Origin: JBBRDU01 sp038230335
GTDB lineage: Bacteria; Verrucomicrobiota; Verrucomicrobiia; Chthoniobacterales; UBA10450
Length of the DNA: 64,000 bases
Reading direction: 5' to 3'
Assembly: GCA_038230335.1 (NCBI GenBank)
Contig: JBBRNL010000002.1
Coordinates: 248,001-312,000 of the forward strand
Shown: positions 1 to 7,840 of the stretch, in pieces
Layout: every line of letters starts with the position of its first letter
How positions within the stretch are numbered: position 1 is the stretch's first letter
Notes under the pieces: model-generated
What the model saw: only the letters and a program-made list of their open reading frames with translations
Told to the model about the DNA's origin: nothing
Database searches by the model: none
Position numbers and translations under genes: made by a program

Positions 1-671
1 AAGGTGACGGCGTCCATACCGGGCCAAAAGCACAAATACCCGAGCGCGCGTTTGGTTGAGAAATCACGGTTTACCCGGGTCGCCCGCCGAAAGGTCAGCC
101 ACTTGCAACCTAGAAAGATCGATCCGGCCATCAGCCACATAAAGACCCATGGTTCGAGATGGCCACGGGTGAGAAGGGCGAGGACGGGGAACGCAATCAG
201 GGGAGCCCACCCCGTCCACGTTTTCGGAGTCGAGGATGCGCATCCGGCTTGATTGCATCCGCGGTGCGCCGCGATCCATTGATACCCGGAGCGGAGAAGG
301 GACCGCATCCCGGGAAGCGGTGCGATCAAACGGAGGGGCCAACCCCACCAAACCTGGCGGGCGAGGAAAATGAGAGAGTCCGCCCCGCCGAAGCAGAGAC
401 CGCTGACCGTGAGGACCTTCATTTCGTCGAGGGGAGCCCCCGCATCTAAGCCGAGTTGGCGCTGGACCCAAGGGGCTTGTAGGGGAACGAACTCGAAGCC
501 TTTCCGGCGGAAGATAGGATCGAAGCGGCGCGCCGCCGCGACACAATAGCGACATTGGCCATCATAGAAGATCCAGCCGCGCCTCTTACTATTAGAAGGG
601 GGCTCGCTTTGCCCCGAAAACCCTAGATCGGTCAAATCAGCGGGAGCACGACTCAAAGAGGAATCGTTCAT
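1..671 (-). CDS. DCC-domain (DUF393) thiol oxidoreductase-like protein with membrane segments, C-terminus off the window
   Basis: The frame opens at an ATG at 671 and stays open to the window edge, so only the first ~223 residues are visible. Residues 33-43 read WIFYDGQCRYC, the DxxCxxC signature of the DCC thiol-disulfide oxidoreductase-like family. A hydrophobic stretch follows at about residues 153-190, then KRALGYLCFWPGMDA. I associate that last motif with the start of bacterial MBOAT/wax-synthase-like O-acyltransferases, so the protein may be a fusion of a DCC domain with an acyltransferase; this is inference from memory. The start codon overlaps the stop of the upstream regulator gene (ATGA), so the two are probably co-transcribed and coupled. 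DCC identity is fairly secure; substrate and the identity of the missing part are unknown. Confidence 0.72.
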   Translation of the reverse strand, partial: MNDSSLSRAPADLTDLGFSGQSEPPSNSKRRGWIFYDGQCRYCVAAARRFDPIFRRKGFEFVPLQAPWVQRQLGLDAGAPLDEMKVLTVSGLCFGGADSLIFLARQVWWGWPLRLIAPLPGMRSLLRSGYQWIAAHRGCNQAGCASSTPKTWTGWAPLIAFPVLALLTRGHLEPWVFMWLMAGSIFLGCKWLTFRRATRVNRDFSTKRALGYLCFWPGMDAVT

Positions 672-1201
672 TTGGCTTTTACCCCCAAGAGTTTGAGCGC
701 TTTGTCTCCCAGTCGGGCGAGCTTGACCAGCGCCGGGGTGGGGAGGCGTTCCATCTGGTTGTAGGCCGTATCGGCGACTTCGAAGAAACTGAGCATCTCC
801 TGCAAGCGCTCGTTCATGTAGGCATCGGCGGCTTTGCCCGAGGTCTGCTCAATGCATTCCAGTAGCACGGCCGCGGTCGGATCCAGCTCGCGTCTTTTCC
901 GTTCGCGGGCAATGACGCGGAACATCTCGAAGACATCCTGCATGGAGGCAAAATGATCACGCCGATCACCCAGCACGTGCACGATGCGGACGATGCCCCA
1001 GTTCTGCAGTTCGCGCAGGCTGGTGCTCGCGTTGGAACGGGCGATGGCCAGAGTTTCGGCGATGGCGTCGGCCGGCCATGGTTCCTTGGAGATGAAAAGG
1101 AGCGCGTGGATTTGCGCGACGGTGCGGTTGATCCCCCAGCGGGTACCCATCTCTCCCCAGTGGAGGATGAACTTCTGGGCGGCTGGAGTCAGTTTGCTCA
1201 T
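668..1201 (-). CDS. GbsR/MarR-type transcriptional regulator
   Basis: 177 residues. A winged-helix region spans about residues 25-90, with the recognition-helix-like stretch AIARSNASTSLRELQNWG and the wing-like turn VHVLGDRRDHF. The rest is helical and lacks an effector-binding domain that I recognise. This arrangement matches GbsR-like members of the MarR superfamily, which usually repress adjacent genes. It lies upstream of, and overlaps by 4 bases, the DCC-domain gene. A perfect 6-4-6 palindrome 12 bases upstream of its start codon is a candidate autoregulatory operator. The ligand and regulon cannot be told from sequence. It is divergent from the ribosomal superoperon. Confidence 0.8.
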   Translation of the reverse strand: MSKLTPAAQKFILHWGEMGTRWGINRTVAQIHALLFISKEPWPADAIAETLAIARSNASTSLRELQNWGIVRIVHVLGDRRDHFASMQDVFEMFRVIARERKRRELDPTAAVLLECIEQTSGKAADAYMNERLQEMLSFFEVADTAYNQMERLPTPALVKLARLGDKALKLLGVKAK

Positions 1202-1212
1202 CTATCAGTTTG

Positions 1213-1228
1213 TTCTGTCTGAACAGAA
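1213..1228 (-). promoter_or_regulatory. Candidate operator palindrome upstream of the GbsR-type gene
   Basis: TTCTGT-CTGA-ACAGAA is a perfect inverted repeat with 6-base arms and a 4-base centre. It lies between a TATAAT-like element (TAATAT, minus strand) and the regulator's ATG at 1201, so a bound dimer would block transcription or its first steps. Self-repression is inferred from position and family habit. Confidence 0.45.
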
Positions 1229-1237
1229 ACTAGAGAA

Positions 1238-1243
1238 ATATTA
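1238..1243 (-). promoter_or_regulatory. Candidate -10 element for the GbsR-type/DCC gene pair
   Basis: Minus strand TAATAT, one mismatch from TATAAT. Transcription would start near 1231, just before the palindrome at 1213-1228. No convincing -35 box is seen 16-18 bases upstream, so the call is tentative. Confidence 0.3.
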
Positions 1244-1503
1244 GGGACGCGTCAACTGGATTTTTCTTTCTCCTTGGCCGAAGTGAAGAAGCAGCAGTGC
1301 GCGGTTACAAAGGAATCTGTCGGGGAAGCTGTCAGCTGCTTCCCTCTTCGAGTGCCGGTCCTCTGTTATTCCCGGGAAGCTAACAGCTCCCCCGCAGGAA
1401 TGATGAGGGTTGGCGTTTGTGTTCCAAATTTCCGACCGCCCCCGGTTTGATCGCTCTCTCTTCCGGAATGACTGGCCTGAGCAGGCCTTCTCTAAAATAA
1501 TCT
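1244..1503. other. Intergenic region with small inverted repeats upstream of the ribosomal operon
   Basis: No gene is seen here. It holds a perfect 7-bp hairpin GGGAAGC/GCTTCCC (1323-1329 with 1338-1344), a related imperfect hairpin starting GGGAAGCT (1374-1391), the 10-base palindrome TTCCCGGGAA (1369-1378) and a 5-bp hairpin GGCCT/AGGCC (1474-1487). The first two share GGGAAGCT and CAGCT, so they may be related protein- or RNA-level sites. None has a T tract typical of a terminator. Confidence 0.4.
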
Positions 1504-1531
1504 TTGCAGCGTTAAAATTCCGTCCTATGTT
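1504..1531 (+). promoter_or_regulatory. Candidate promoter of the ribosomal-protein superoperon
   Basis: TTGCAG (1504-1509) and TATGTT (1526-1531) are separated by 16 bases and each matches the sigma-70 consensus at 4 of 6 positions. It would give a leader of roughly 95 bases before rpsL. It is the best candidate seen in the 430-base divergent region, but it is judged by eye only. Confidence 0.35.
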
Positions 1532-1574
1532 TCGCGCTCACCGCATCAGGGGCGCGATGAACTTCGTGACGCTG

Positions 1575-1619
1575 AGGCGGGTTTTTTGTCGCCTGCGTCC
1601 CCACGATGAGGCGACTTTT
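1575..1619 (+). promoter_or_regulatory. Possible attenuator in the rpsL leader
   Basis: GTCGCCT (1588-1594) can pair perfectly with AGGCGAC (1609-1615), and TTTT follows directly, which resembles a terminator. Part of the same segment, CGCCT (1590-1594), can instead pair with AGGCG (1575-1579). The two foldings exclude each other, the usual logic of a leader attenuator. The short T tract and long loop make this tentative. Confidence 0.35.
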
Positions 1620-1632
1620 AATTGGAACGAAC

Positions 1633-2043
1633 ATGCCCACCATTAATCAGCTTATTCGTAAAGGACGCCGCAAGGTGAAGGTGAAATCCAAATCACCGGC
1701 GCTGACCAATTGTCCGCAGCGCCGCGGGGTCTGCACGCAGGTCATGACGCGGACCCCGAAGAAGCCGAACTCCGCCCTGCGCAAGGTCGCGAAAGTGCGG
1801 TTGACGAATGGCCAGGAAGTGATTGCCTACATCCCGGGCGAGGGACATAATTTGCAGGAGCACTCGATCGTGCTCGTACGCGGGGGAAGAGTCAAAGATT
1901 TGCCGGGTGTCCGCTACCACATTGTGCGTGGCACGCTCGACAGCCTGGGTGTCGATGGGAGACGCCGTAGTCGTTCCAAGTATGGAGCGAAACGTCCGAA
2001 AGCTGGTGCGGCCGAGGCCGGGGCCAAGGGCGCGAAGAAGTAA
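1633..2043 (+). CDS. rpsL: 30S ribosomal protein S12
   Basis: 136 residues from MPTINQLIRKGR. S12 is a decoding-centre protein of the small subunit. The loop TRTPKKPNSALRK keeps the lysines whose mutation gives streptomycin resistance, and GGRVKDLPGVRYH keeps the aspartate that is methylthiolated in many bacteria. The C-terminus carries an Ala/Gly/Lys-rich tail of about 12 residues beyond the usual end. An upstream in-frame ATG at 1606 exists, but the conserved N-terminus starts at 1633, preceded by only a weak GGAA. It is the first gene of the superoperon; rpsG follows after 20 bases. Confidence 0.98.
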   Translation: MPTINQLIRKGRRKVKVKSKSPALTNCPQRRGVCTQVMTRTPKKPNSALRKVAKVRLTNGQEVIAYIPGEGHNLQEHSIVLVRGGRVKDLPGVRYHIVRGTLDSLGVDGRRRSRSKYGAKRPKAGAAEAGAKGAKK

Positions 2044-2063
2044 TTTGAACCTGAAGATTAATC

Positions 2064-2537
2064 ATGTCGCGACGGCGGAAAGTTTACAAAAAGGAAGAGC
2101 GCGTCGATTCCCGTTACGGGAGTCCGGCGGTGGCGCGTCTTATTTCCACCGTGATGAAGCGGGGCAAGAAGTCGCTGGCCGAGCGGATTGTTTACACGGC
2201 AATCGATAAATCGCGGCTGGGCTCGGATTCAGTCGATCCTCTCGAAGTTTTAAACAAGGCGCTGGAGAATGTCCGGCCGCGTCTTGAGGTCAAATCCCGG
2301 CGTGTCGGTGGTGCCACTTATCAGGTCCCGATGGAAGTCACACCAGCCCGGCAGGTCTCCCTGGCCATGCGCTGGATCGTGCAATACGCCGACAACCGCC
2401 GCGGTCAGCCCATGGCCGATGCACTGGCCCAGGAGATTAAGGACGCTGCTGCGGGGCAGGGGAACGCCATCAAGAAGCGCGAGGATACGCATAAGATGGC
2501 GCAGGCGAACCGCGCCTTTGCTCATTTCCGCTGGTAA
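2064..2537 (+). CDS. rpsG: 30S ribosomal protein S7
   Basis: 157 residues, the normal length. S7 binds the 3' major domain of 16S rRNA and starts assembly of the head of the small subunit. The N-terminus MSRRRKVYKK and the segment ARQVSLAMRWI are typical. No Shine-Dalgarno motif precedes the ATG (gaagattaatc). In E. coli S7 represses its own operon by binding the rpsL-rpsG spacer; here that spacer is only 20 bases, so the E. coli-type site is unlikely to be present. fusA starts 4 bases downstream. Confidence 0.98.
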   Translation: MSRRRKVYKKEERVDSRYGSPAVARLISTVMKRGKKSLAERIVYTAIDKSRLGSDSVDPLEVLNKALENVRPRLEVKSRRVGGATYQVPMEVTPARQVSLAMRWIVQYADNRRGQPMADALAQEIKDAAAGQGNAIKKREDTHKMAQANRAFAHFRW

Positions 2538-2541
2538 CCGT

Positions 2542-4719
2542 ATGCCTGCTACCCTCGAACAGAAGTCGGCTGCCGTGAAGAATCCTAATTCGCCCGACCG
2601 CAAGTTTCCGCTCGATCGCACGCGAAATATTGGTATTGCCGCACACATCGACGCCGGCAAAACGACTCTGACCGAGCGGATTCTTTTTTATACGGGCATG
2701 ATCCACAAGATCGGTGAGGTGCATGACGGCACTACCGTGACCGATTGGATGGAGCAGGAAAGGGAGCGCGGTATCACCATTACCTCGGCCGCCACAACCT
2801 GTGCCTGGACGCAGCGCAAGGAAGAGGGCGTTTACAAGATTTTTGAAGGCATTCAGCAGCGCGTCAACATCATCGACACGCCCGGTCACGTGGACTTCAC
2901 GGCCGAGGTGGAGCGTTCGCTCCGGGTGCTCGACGGCGCCGTCGCGGTGTTCGATGCCGTAGCCGGAGTTCAGCCTCAGTCTGAAACGGTCTGGCGCCAG
3001 GCCACCAAGTATAACGTCCCGTGCATCGCTTTTATTAATAAGATGGATCGCGTCGGAGCCGACTTCGACATGTCGATCGACAGCATGCGCAAGAAGTTGG
3101 GTGCGAATGCCTGGCCCGTGCTCATTCCGATGGGCAAGGAAGATTATTTGAAGGGCCAGCTCGACGTCATCAATAAAAAGGCCGTGCTTTATTTGGACAA
3201 CGACGAGATGGGCTCGACCTATGAGATCACCGACGTGCCGAAGGAGTATGTCGAGTTGGTCGACAAAGCGCACCACAACCTGATCGAGCAAATCTCGAAT
3301 CTGGACGACCAAGTGGCCGAGATGGTCCTGGAAGAGAAGCCGATCACCCCGGAGATCTTAAAGGCGGGCATTCGCCGGCAGACGATCGCGATCAAATTTG
3401 TGCCCGTCGTGGGCGGATCTGCTTTTAAGAATAAAGGAGTTCAGTATCTGGTCGATGCAGTGGTCGATTATCTGCCGAGTCCGCTCGATATTCCTCCGGC
3501 CAAGGGCATGGAGCCGGATTCGCACGAGCCGATTGAAGTCATCACGGACGACAACGCTACTTTTTGTTCGCTCGCTTTTAAATTGTGGAGTGATCCGTTC
3601 GTTGGAAAGCTCGTTTTCTTCCGCGTCTATTCCGGCACGTTGAGCAAGGGCGACACGGTCTACAATCCGCGCACGAACAAGCGCGAGCGCATTTCACGCT
3701 TGATCCAGATTCAAGCGGACAAGCGCGAAGACATTGAAACGTGTTACTCAGGCGATATTGCAGCGATCGTCGGCATCAAGAATATAACCACGGGCGATAC
3801 TTTGTGTGACGAGGATCATCCCGTTCTTCTCGAGCCCCCGTCGTTTCCTGATCCGGTTATTTCCATGGCGATCGAGCCAAAAACGAAACTGGATCAGGAA
3901 AAAATGGGCATCGCCTTGCAGCGCCTCGCTGAAGAAGACCCAACTTTCCGTGTTTTCACGCATGAAGACACCGGCCAAACCATCATCGCCGGCATGGGCG
4001 AGTTGCATCTCGAGATTATTCGCGATCGCATGTTCCGCGAGTTCAAGGTCGATGCCAACGCGGGCAAGCCGCAGATCGCCTATCGTGAGACCATCACGGG
4101 CAGTGCGCACGGCGTCGGCAAATTGATCAAGCAATCGGGTGGTCGCGGTCAATACGGTCACGTTGAGGTGGACGTGCGCCCGGGCGCACGCGGCACCGGC
4201 CTGGTCATGGAAAACAAGATTGTGGGCGGCACCATCCCGCGCGAATACATTCCGGCGGTTAAGAAGGGCATCGAAGAAGCCATTCTTAACGGGGTGCTCG
4301 GCGGCTATCCCGTGGTCGACGTTGAAGTCGATATTGTTTACGGGAGTTATCACGACGTTGACTCGAACGAACTGGCCTTCAAATTGGCCGCAATTTTTGC
4401 GATGAAAGACGGTTTCAAGCAGAGCAAACCGATTCTGCTCGAGCCAATCATGAAGGTAGAAAATATTACGCCGGACGATTTTCAGGGAGATATCTGCGGT
4501 GACTTAAGCCGTCGCCGTGGCAGCATCAACAGCATCGAAACCCGCGGGCATCTCGCCACCGTACATGCGGAAGTTCCGCTGGCTGAACTATTCGGTTATG
4601 CGACGGCCATCCGTTCGCTTTCCAAGGGCCGCTCCAGTTATTCCATGGAGCCATCACATTTTCAGCAGGTGCCGGCCAATCTGGTCGCCGCCATTCTCGA
4701 CCAGAAGGAGACGAAATGA
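2542..4719 (+). CDS. fusA: Elongation factor G
   Basis: 725 residues. EF-G is the GTPase that drives translocation. GTP-binding motifs are clear: P-loop AHIDAGKT at 34-41, switch region RGITITSA, DTPGHVDF and NKMD. There is an N-terminal extension of about 17 residues before the G domain relative to E. coli. The frame is open further upstream inside rpsG, but ATG 2542, 4 bases after the rpsG stop, is the sensible start. The stop overlaps the rpsJ start (ATGA). The usual downstream tuf gene is absent, so the str and S10 operons are directly joined. Confidence 0.97.
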   Translation: MPATLEQKSAAVKNPNSPDRKFPLDRTRNIGIAAHIDAGKTTLTERILFYTGMIHKIGEVHDGTTVTDWMEQERERGITITSAATTCAWTQRKEEGVYKIFEGIQQRVNIIDTPGHVDFTAEVERSLRVLDGAVAVFDAVAGVQPQSETVWRQATKYNVPCIAFINKMDRVGADFDMSIDSMRKKLGANAWPVLIPMGKEDYLKGQLDVINKKAVLYLDNDEMGSTYEITDVPKEYVELVDKAHHNLIEQISNLDDQVAEMVLEEKPITPEILKAGIRRQTIAIKFVPVVGGSAFKNKGVQYLVDAVVDYLPSPLDIPPAKGMEPDSHEPIEVITDDNATFCSLAFKLWSDPFVGKLVFFRVYSGTLSKGDTVYNPRTNKRERISRLIQIQADKREDIETCYSGDIAAIVGIKNITTGDTLCDEDHPVLLEPPSFPDPVISMAIEPKTKLDQEKMGIALQRLAEEDPTFRVFTHEDTGQTIIAGMGELHLEIIRDRMFREFKVDANAGKPQIAYRETITGSAHGVGKLIKQSGGRGQYGHVEVDVRPGARGTGLVMENKIVGGTIPREYIPAVKKGIEEAILNGVLGGYPVVDVEVDIVYGSYHDVDSNELAFKLAAIFAMKDGFKQSKPILLEPIMKVENITPDDFQGDICGDLSRRRGSINSIETRGHLATVHAEVPLAELFGYATAIRSLSKGRSSYSMEPSHFQQVPANLVAAILDQKETK

Positions 4720-5027
4720 GTAGCGGACAACGCATACGCATTCGGCTCAAGGCGTTCGACCATCGGATGCTCGATCAATCTGCGGTGGACATCGTGGAGA
4801 CGGCCAAGCGCACGGGCGCCCGAGTGGCCGGTCCCATTCCTTTGCCCACTCTGATCGAGAAGTTCACGGTCAATCGTTCTCCCCACGTCGATAAGAAATC
4901 GATGGATCAATTTGAAATTCGCACGCATAAGCGACTGCTCGATATCATCGAGCCGACCGCCAAAACCGTGGATGAATTGAAGAAGCTAAACTTGCCGGCC
5001 GGCGTGGACATCACGATCAAGATTTAG
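4716..5027 (+). CDS. rpsJ: 30S ribosomal protein S10
   Basis: 103 residues, standard length, with RIRLKAFDH at the start and GPIPLPT in the middle loop. S10 sits in the head of the small subunit and, as NusE, also takes part in transcription antitermination. The start codon overlaps the fusA stop by 4 bases, so it is translationally coupled to EF-G and no separate S10-operon promoter or L4-type leader is possible directly in front of it. Confidence 0.98.
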   Translation: MSSGQRIRIRLKAFDHRMLDQSAVDIVETAKRTGARVAGPIPLPTLIEKFTVNRSPHVDKKSMDQFEIRTHKRLLDIIEPTAKTVDELKKLNLPAGVDITIKI

Positions 5028-5055
5028 CATTTGAGCCTCTTACCACATCGTCACT

Positions 5056-5700
5056 ATGAGCATTGGGTTACTTGGACAAAAAATCGGCATGACCAGCGTC
5101 TACGACGCGAAGGGTCGGCTACGTCCTGTGACCGTGATTGCAGCGGGCGATAACGTTCTGGTGCGGCGCATCACGGAGGAAAAGGACGGCTATTCCGCGG
5201 TCAAAGTAGGCTTCAGTCCGCAAAAAGAGTCGCGCGTCAACAAGGCTCAGCTGGGCGAGTTTAAAAAAGCCGGGGTGGAGCCGAAAAAGCTTGTCCGCGA
5301 ATTTCGTCTCGCCGCCGATGCTCCCGAGGGCGAAGTGAACCTGGGTCTCGACCAATTTCAGCCCGGCGACTGGGTCGACGTGATTGGACGTTCCAAGGGC
5401 AAGGGTTTCCAGGGCGTCATGAAGAAGCACAATTTTGCCGGCCAAGGCGCGTCGCACGGGTCGAAAACCCATCGGCGTAACGGCGCCATTGGTAACCGCT
5501 CAACCCCCGGACGCGTCTGGAAAAACATGGGCATGCCAGGTCACATGGGCGACGAGCGCGTGACGGTGCAGAACCTTCAGGTCATGCAGGTGCGCGAATC
5601 TGAGAAAGTGATTCTGATCAGCGGAGCAGTTCCGGGATGTAACGGCAGCTATGTCGTGGTGCGTCCCGCCATCAAAAAGCCAGCGGCTGACAAAACATGA
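5056..5700 (+). CDS. rplC: 50S ribosomal protein L3
   Basis: 214 residues. L3 is an early assembly protein near the peptidyl transferase centre. GLLGQKIGMT at the N-terminus and GASHGSKTHRRNGAIG (the loop reaching towards the catalytic centre) identify it. No Shine-Dalgarno motif is visible upstream. It overlaps rplD by 4 bases (ATGA), the usual S10-operon order. Confidence 0.98.
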   Translation: MSIGLLGQKIGMTSVYDAKGRLRPVTVIAAGDNVLVRRITEEKDGYSAVKVGFSPQKESRVNKAQLGEFKKAGVEPKKLVREFRLAADAPEGEVNLGLDQFQPGDWVDVIGRSKGKGFQGVMKKHNFAGQGASHGSKTHRRNGAIGNRSTPGRVWKNMGMPGHMGDERVTVQNLQVMQVRESEKVILISGAVPGCNGSYVVVRPAIKKPAADKT

Positions 5701-6308
5701 GCGCGAAAGTTTTAACCAAAGCTGCGGCCAAGGAAGCCAAGATCGATTTGATCGAGAATGGTCGTGGCACCCAGGCTGTGCAGGACGCCGTGGTGGCCAT
5801 GCGGGCGGCCCGCCGATCCGGTTCGGCCAATACCAAGACCAAAGCGGAAGTCGATCTTTCGGGATCGAAGCCGTGGCGGCAAAAGGGCACAGGCCGCGCG
5901 CGTGCCGGCTACGCATCGTCTCCTATTTGGCGAGGTGGCGGCGTGGTTTTCGGACCGAAGCCGCGGGATTACACGAAGAAGGTTTCCAAGACGACACGCC
6001 GGCTGGCTTTTCAAAAGGCGCTGAGCGAGCGCATTAATGCCGGCGATGTCCTGACCGTCGAAAAATTTGCCGTCAGCGAAGTAAAAACCAAGGCTTTCGT
6101 GGCCATGGTGAAAAAGGCGACGGACGCGACCAAAGTGCTGATCATTTCGGACTCGTTCGAAGACAACGTTTATAAGTCTGCCCGCAACGTAAAGGCAGTC
6201 ACGCTGGCTACTGCGACGGACGTGAACACGGAGCAGTTGCTCGCCTTCAATAAAATTTTAATCACACCGAAAGCGCTCGAGAAACTGGCCGAACGAACCT
6301 CGAAATGA
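5697..6308 (+). CDS. rplD: 50S ribosomal protein L4
   Basis: 203 residues. The extended loop lining the exit tunnel is seen in RAARRSGSANTKTKAEV and KPWRQKGTGRARAG. L4 autoregulates the S10 operon in E. coli, but no comparable leader is visible here because rpsJ overlaps fusA. Both ends overlap neighbours by 4 bases (rplC before, rplW after). Confidence 0.97.
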   Translation: MSAKVLTKAAAKEAKIDLIENGRGTQAVQDAVVAMRAARRSGSANTKTKAEVDLSGSKPWRQKGTGRARAGYASSPIWRGGGVVFGPKPRDYTKKVSKTTRRLAFQKALSERINAGDVLTVEKFAVSEVKTKAFVAMVKKATDATKVLIISDSFEDNVYKSARNVKAVTLATATDVNTEQLLAFNKILITPKALEKLAERTSK

Positions 6309-6589
6309 ACGAGCCCTACGACATTATCCAGACTGCGTCCCTGACGGAGAAGGCGTCGCTCCTGACTGAAAAACATAACAAGTATGTTTTTCGCGTGAGT
6401 CCGCGGGCTAACAAGATTGAGATTAAGAAGGCCATCGAAACCTTGTTCCAGAAGAAGGTTCTTTCCGTGAATACGTGCAATTACGCCGGAAAAAAGAAGC
6501 GCGAACGCACCCAGAACTACGGGCGCAAGGCGCATTGGAAGAAGGCGATCGTTACTTTGAAAGAGGGCGAGAAGATCGAGCTCGTTTAA
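6305..6589 (+). CDS. rplW: 50S ribosomal protein L23
   Basis: 94 residues, standard. L23 is at the tunnel exit and is the docking site for trigger factor and SRP. TEKASLLTEKHNKYVFRV and the basic loop KKKRERTQNYGRK are typical. It starts inside the rplD stop codon and is followed after one base by rplB. Confidence 0.96.
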   Translation: MNEPYDIIQTASLTEKASLLTEKHNKYVFRVSPRANKIEIKKAIETLFQKKVLSVNTCNYAGKKKRERTQNYGRKAHWKKAIVTLKEGEKIELV

Positions 6590-6590
6590 T

Positions 6591-7439
6591 ATGGCACTGA
6601 AAAGTTTTCGCCCACTGACCCCAGCGCTTCGTTTCAAGTCGCTGCCGGCCTTTGATGAAATTACGAAGAGTAAACCGGAGAAGTCGTTGCTCGAGGTCAA
6701 GAAAAGGACCGGCGGTCGCAACGTTTTTGGCCGGCTTACTTCGCGTCACATCGGCGGTGGTCACAAGCAGAAGTACCGCAGGGTTGATTTCAAACGGAGC
6801 AAGCGCGACGTCGCTGCCGAGGTCATCGGAATCGAATACGATCCGAACCGTTCGGCCCGCATCGCGCTCATTAAATACACGGACGGCGTGCTCAATTACA
6901 TTCTCGCGCCGGATGGTTTGCAGGTCGGCGCTACGGTGAGGGCGGGCGATCAGGTCGCACCGGATCTCGGCAATGCTCTGCCTTTGCGCTCCATTCCTCT
7001 GGGCACCAATATTCACAACATCGAGCTGACTCCCGGTCGCGGTGGACAGATCGCGCGCAGCGCCGGCCAGCAGGCAACTCTCAGCAACCGCGAAGCGGGA
7101 TATGCGCTGGTCAAATTACCGTCGGGCGAAATCCGCCGGATCCACGAAAATTCTTACGCCACAATCGGACAGGTCGGCAACGTCGACCATATGAACGTGG
7201 CCAGCGGCAAAGCCGGGCGGACGCGCTGGAAGGGCCGCCGACCGCACGTGCGCGGCATGGTCATGAACCCGGTCGATCACCCGATGGGCGGCGGCCAGGG
7301 TAAATCGAAGGGCGGCGGCGGGCGGCATCACCCGGTCAGCCCGTGGGGACAATTGGCCAAGGGCTTCAAGACTCGCACCAAACACAAGCCGAGCGACCGC
7401 TTCATCATGGAGAGAAGGAAATCCAAGAAGAAGTCTTAG
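6591..7439 (+). CDS. rplB: 50S ribosomal protein L2
   Basis: 282 residues. L2 is a core protein next to the peptidyl transferase centre. NRYx-like RNA-binding features, GRNVFGRLTSRHIGGGHKQ and the conserved C-terminal segment GMVMNPVDHPMGGGQGKS (including the functionally important histidine) are all present. The ATG follows the rplW stop by one base. No Shine-Dalgarno motif is seen. Confidence 0.98.
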   Translation: MALKSFRPLTPALRFKSLPAFDEITKSKPEKSLLEVKKRTGGRNVFGRLTSRHIGGGHKQKYRRVDFKRSKRDVAAEVIGIEYDPNRSARIALIKYTDGVLNYILAPDGLQVGATVRAGDQVAPDLGNALPLRSIPLGTNIHNIELTPGRGGQIARSAGQQATLSNREAGYALVKLPSGEIRRIHENSYATIGQVGNVDHMNVASGKAGRTRWKGRRPHVRGMVMNPVDHPMGGGQGKSKGGGGRHHPVSPWGQLAKGFKTRTKHKPSDRFIMERRKSKKKS

Positions 7440-7461
7440 AGACCTTCAGAAATTTGACTTT

Positions 7462-7740
7462 ATGGCTAGATCGTTGAAGAAAGGACCCTTCGTCGAATCG
7501 CATCTTCTGGAAAAGATCGATAAGATGAATACCGCGAACGCCAAAAAACCGATCAAGACCTGGTCGCGGCGTTCGATGGTCACCCCGGATTTTGTTGGCC
7601 ATACGTTTCTGGTGCACAACGGGAAGATATTCCATTCCGTGTTTGTGACGGAGAATATGGTCGGTCACAAGCTGGGCGAGTTTTCGCCGACGCGTATCTT
7701 TAAGAAGCACGGGTCGCATACGGCCAAGGTGACGAAATAA
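7462..7740 (+). CDS. rpsS: 30S ribosomal protein S19
   Basis: 92 residues, normal length, MARSLKKGPFVESHLL at the start and KLGEFSPTRIFKKHG near the end. S19 is in the head of the small subunit next to S13. The ATG is preceded by gactttATG rather than a Shine-Dalgarno motif. Unusually, rplV does not follow directly; a 281-codon non-ribosomal gene intervenes. Confidence 0.98.
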   Translation: MARSLKKGPFVESHLLEKIDKMNTANAKKPIKTWSRRSMVTPDFVGHTFLVHNGKIFHSVFVTENMVGHKLGEFSPTRIFKKHGSHTAKVTK

Positions 7741-7840
7741 TGATTTTAGGTTGAAGATTTCAGATCTCAGATCGGCAGAAGTGGCGGCGAACCCGCGACG
7801 GCCTGCCATCTGTCTTCTGCGATCGGCCATTGGGTTGTGT
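7741..7840. repeat. Verrucomicrobial dispersed repeat (GATCTCAGATC / GCCATCTG type)
   Basis: The segment holds GATTTCAGATCTCAGATC, then GCCTGCCATCTGTC and GCGATCGGCCATTGG. On the minus strand it reads CTGAGATCTGAAATC and would encode SADLRSEIFNLKS, a peptide that recurs in verrucomicrobial conceptual translations because this low-complexity repeat is widespread there (recollection, not computed). It covers the spacer and the first ~30 codons of the next gene. Confidence 0.5.

Noticed and set aside
2269..2541. Long upstream extension of the fusA frame inside rpsG
   Set aside because: rpsG is intact in another frame, and the EF-G N-terminus fits ATG 2542.
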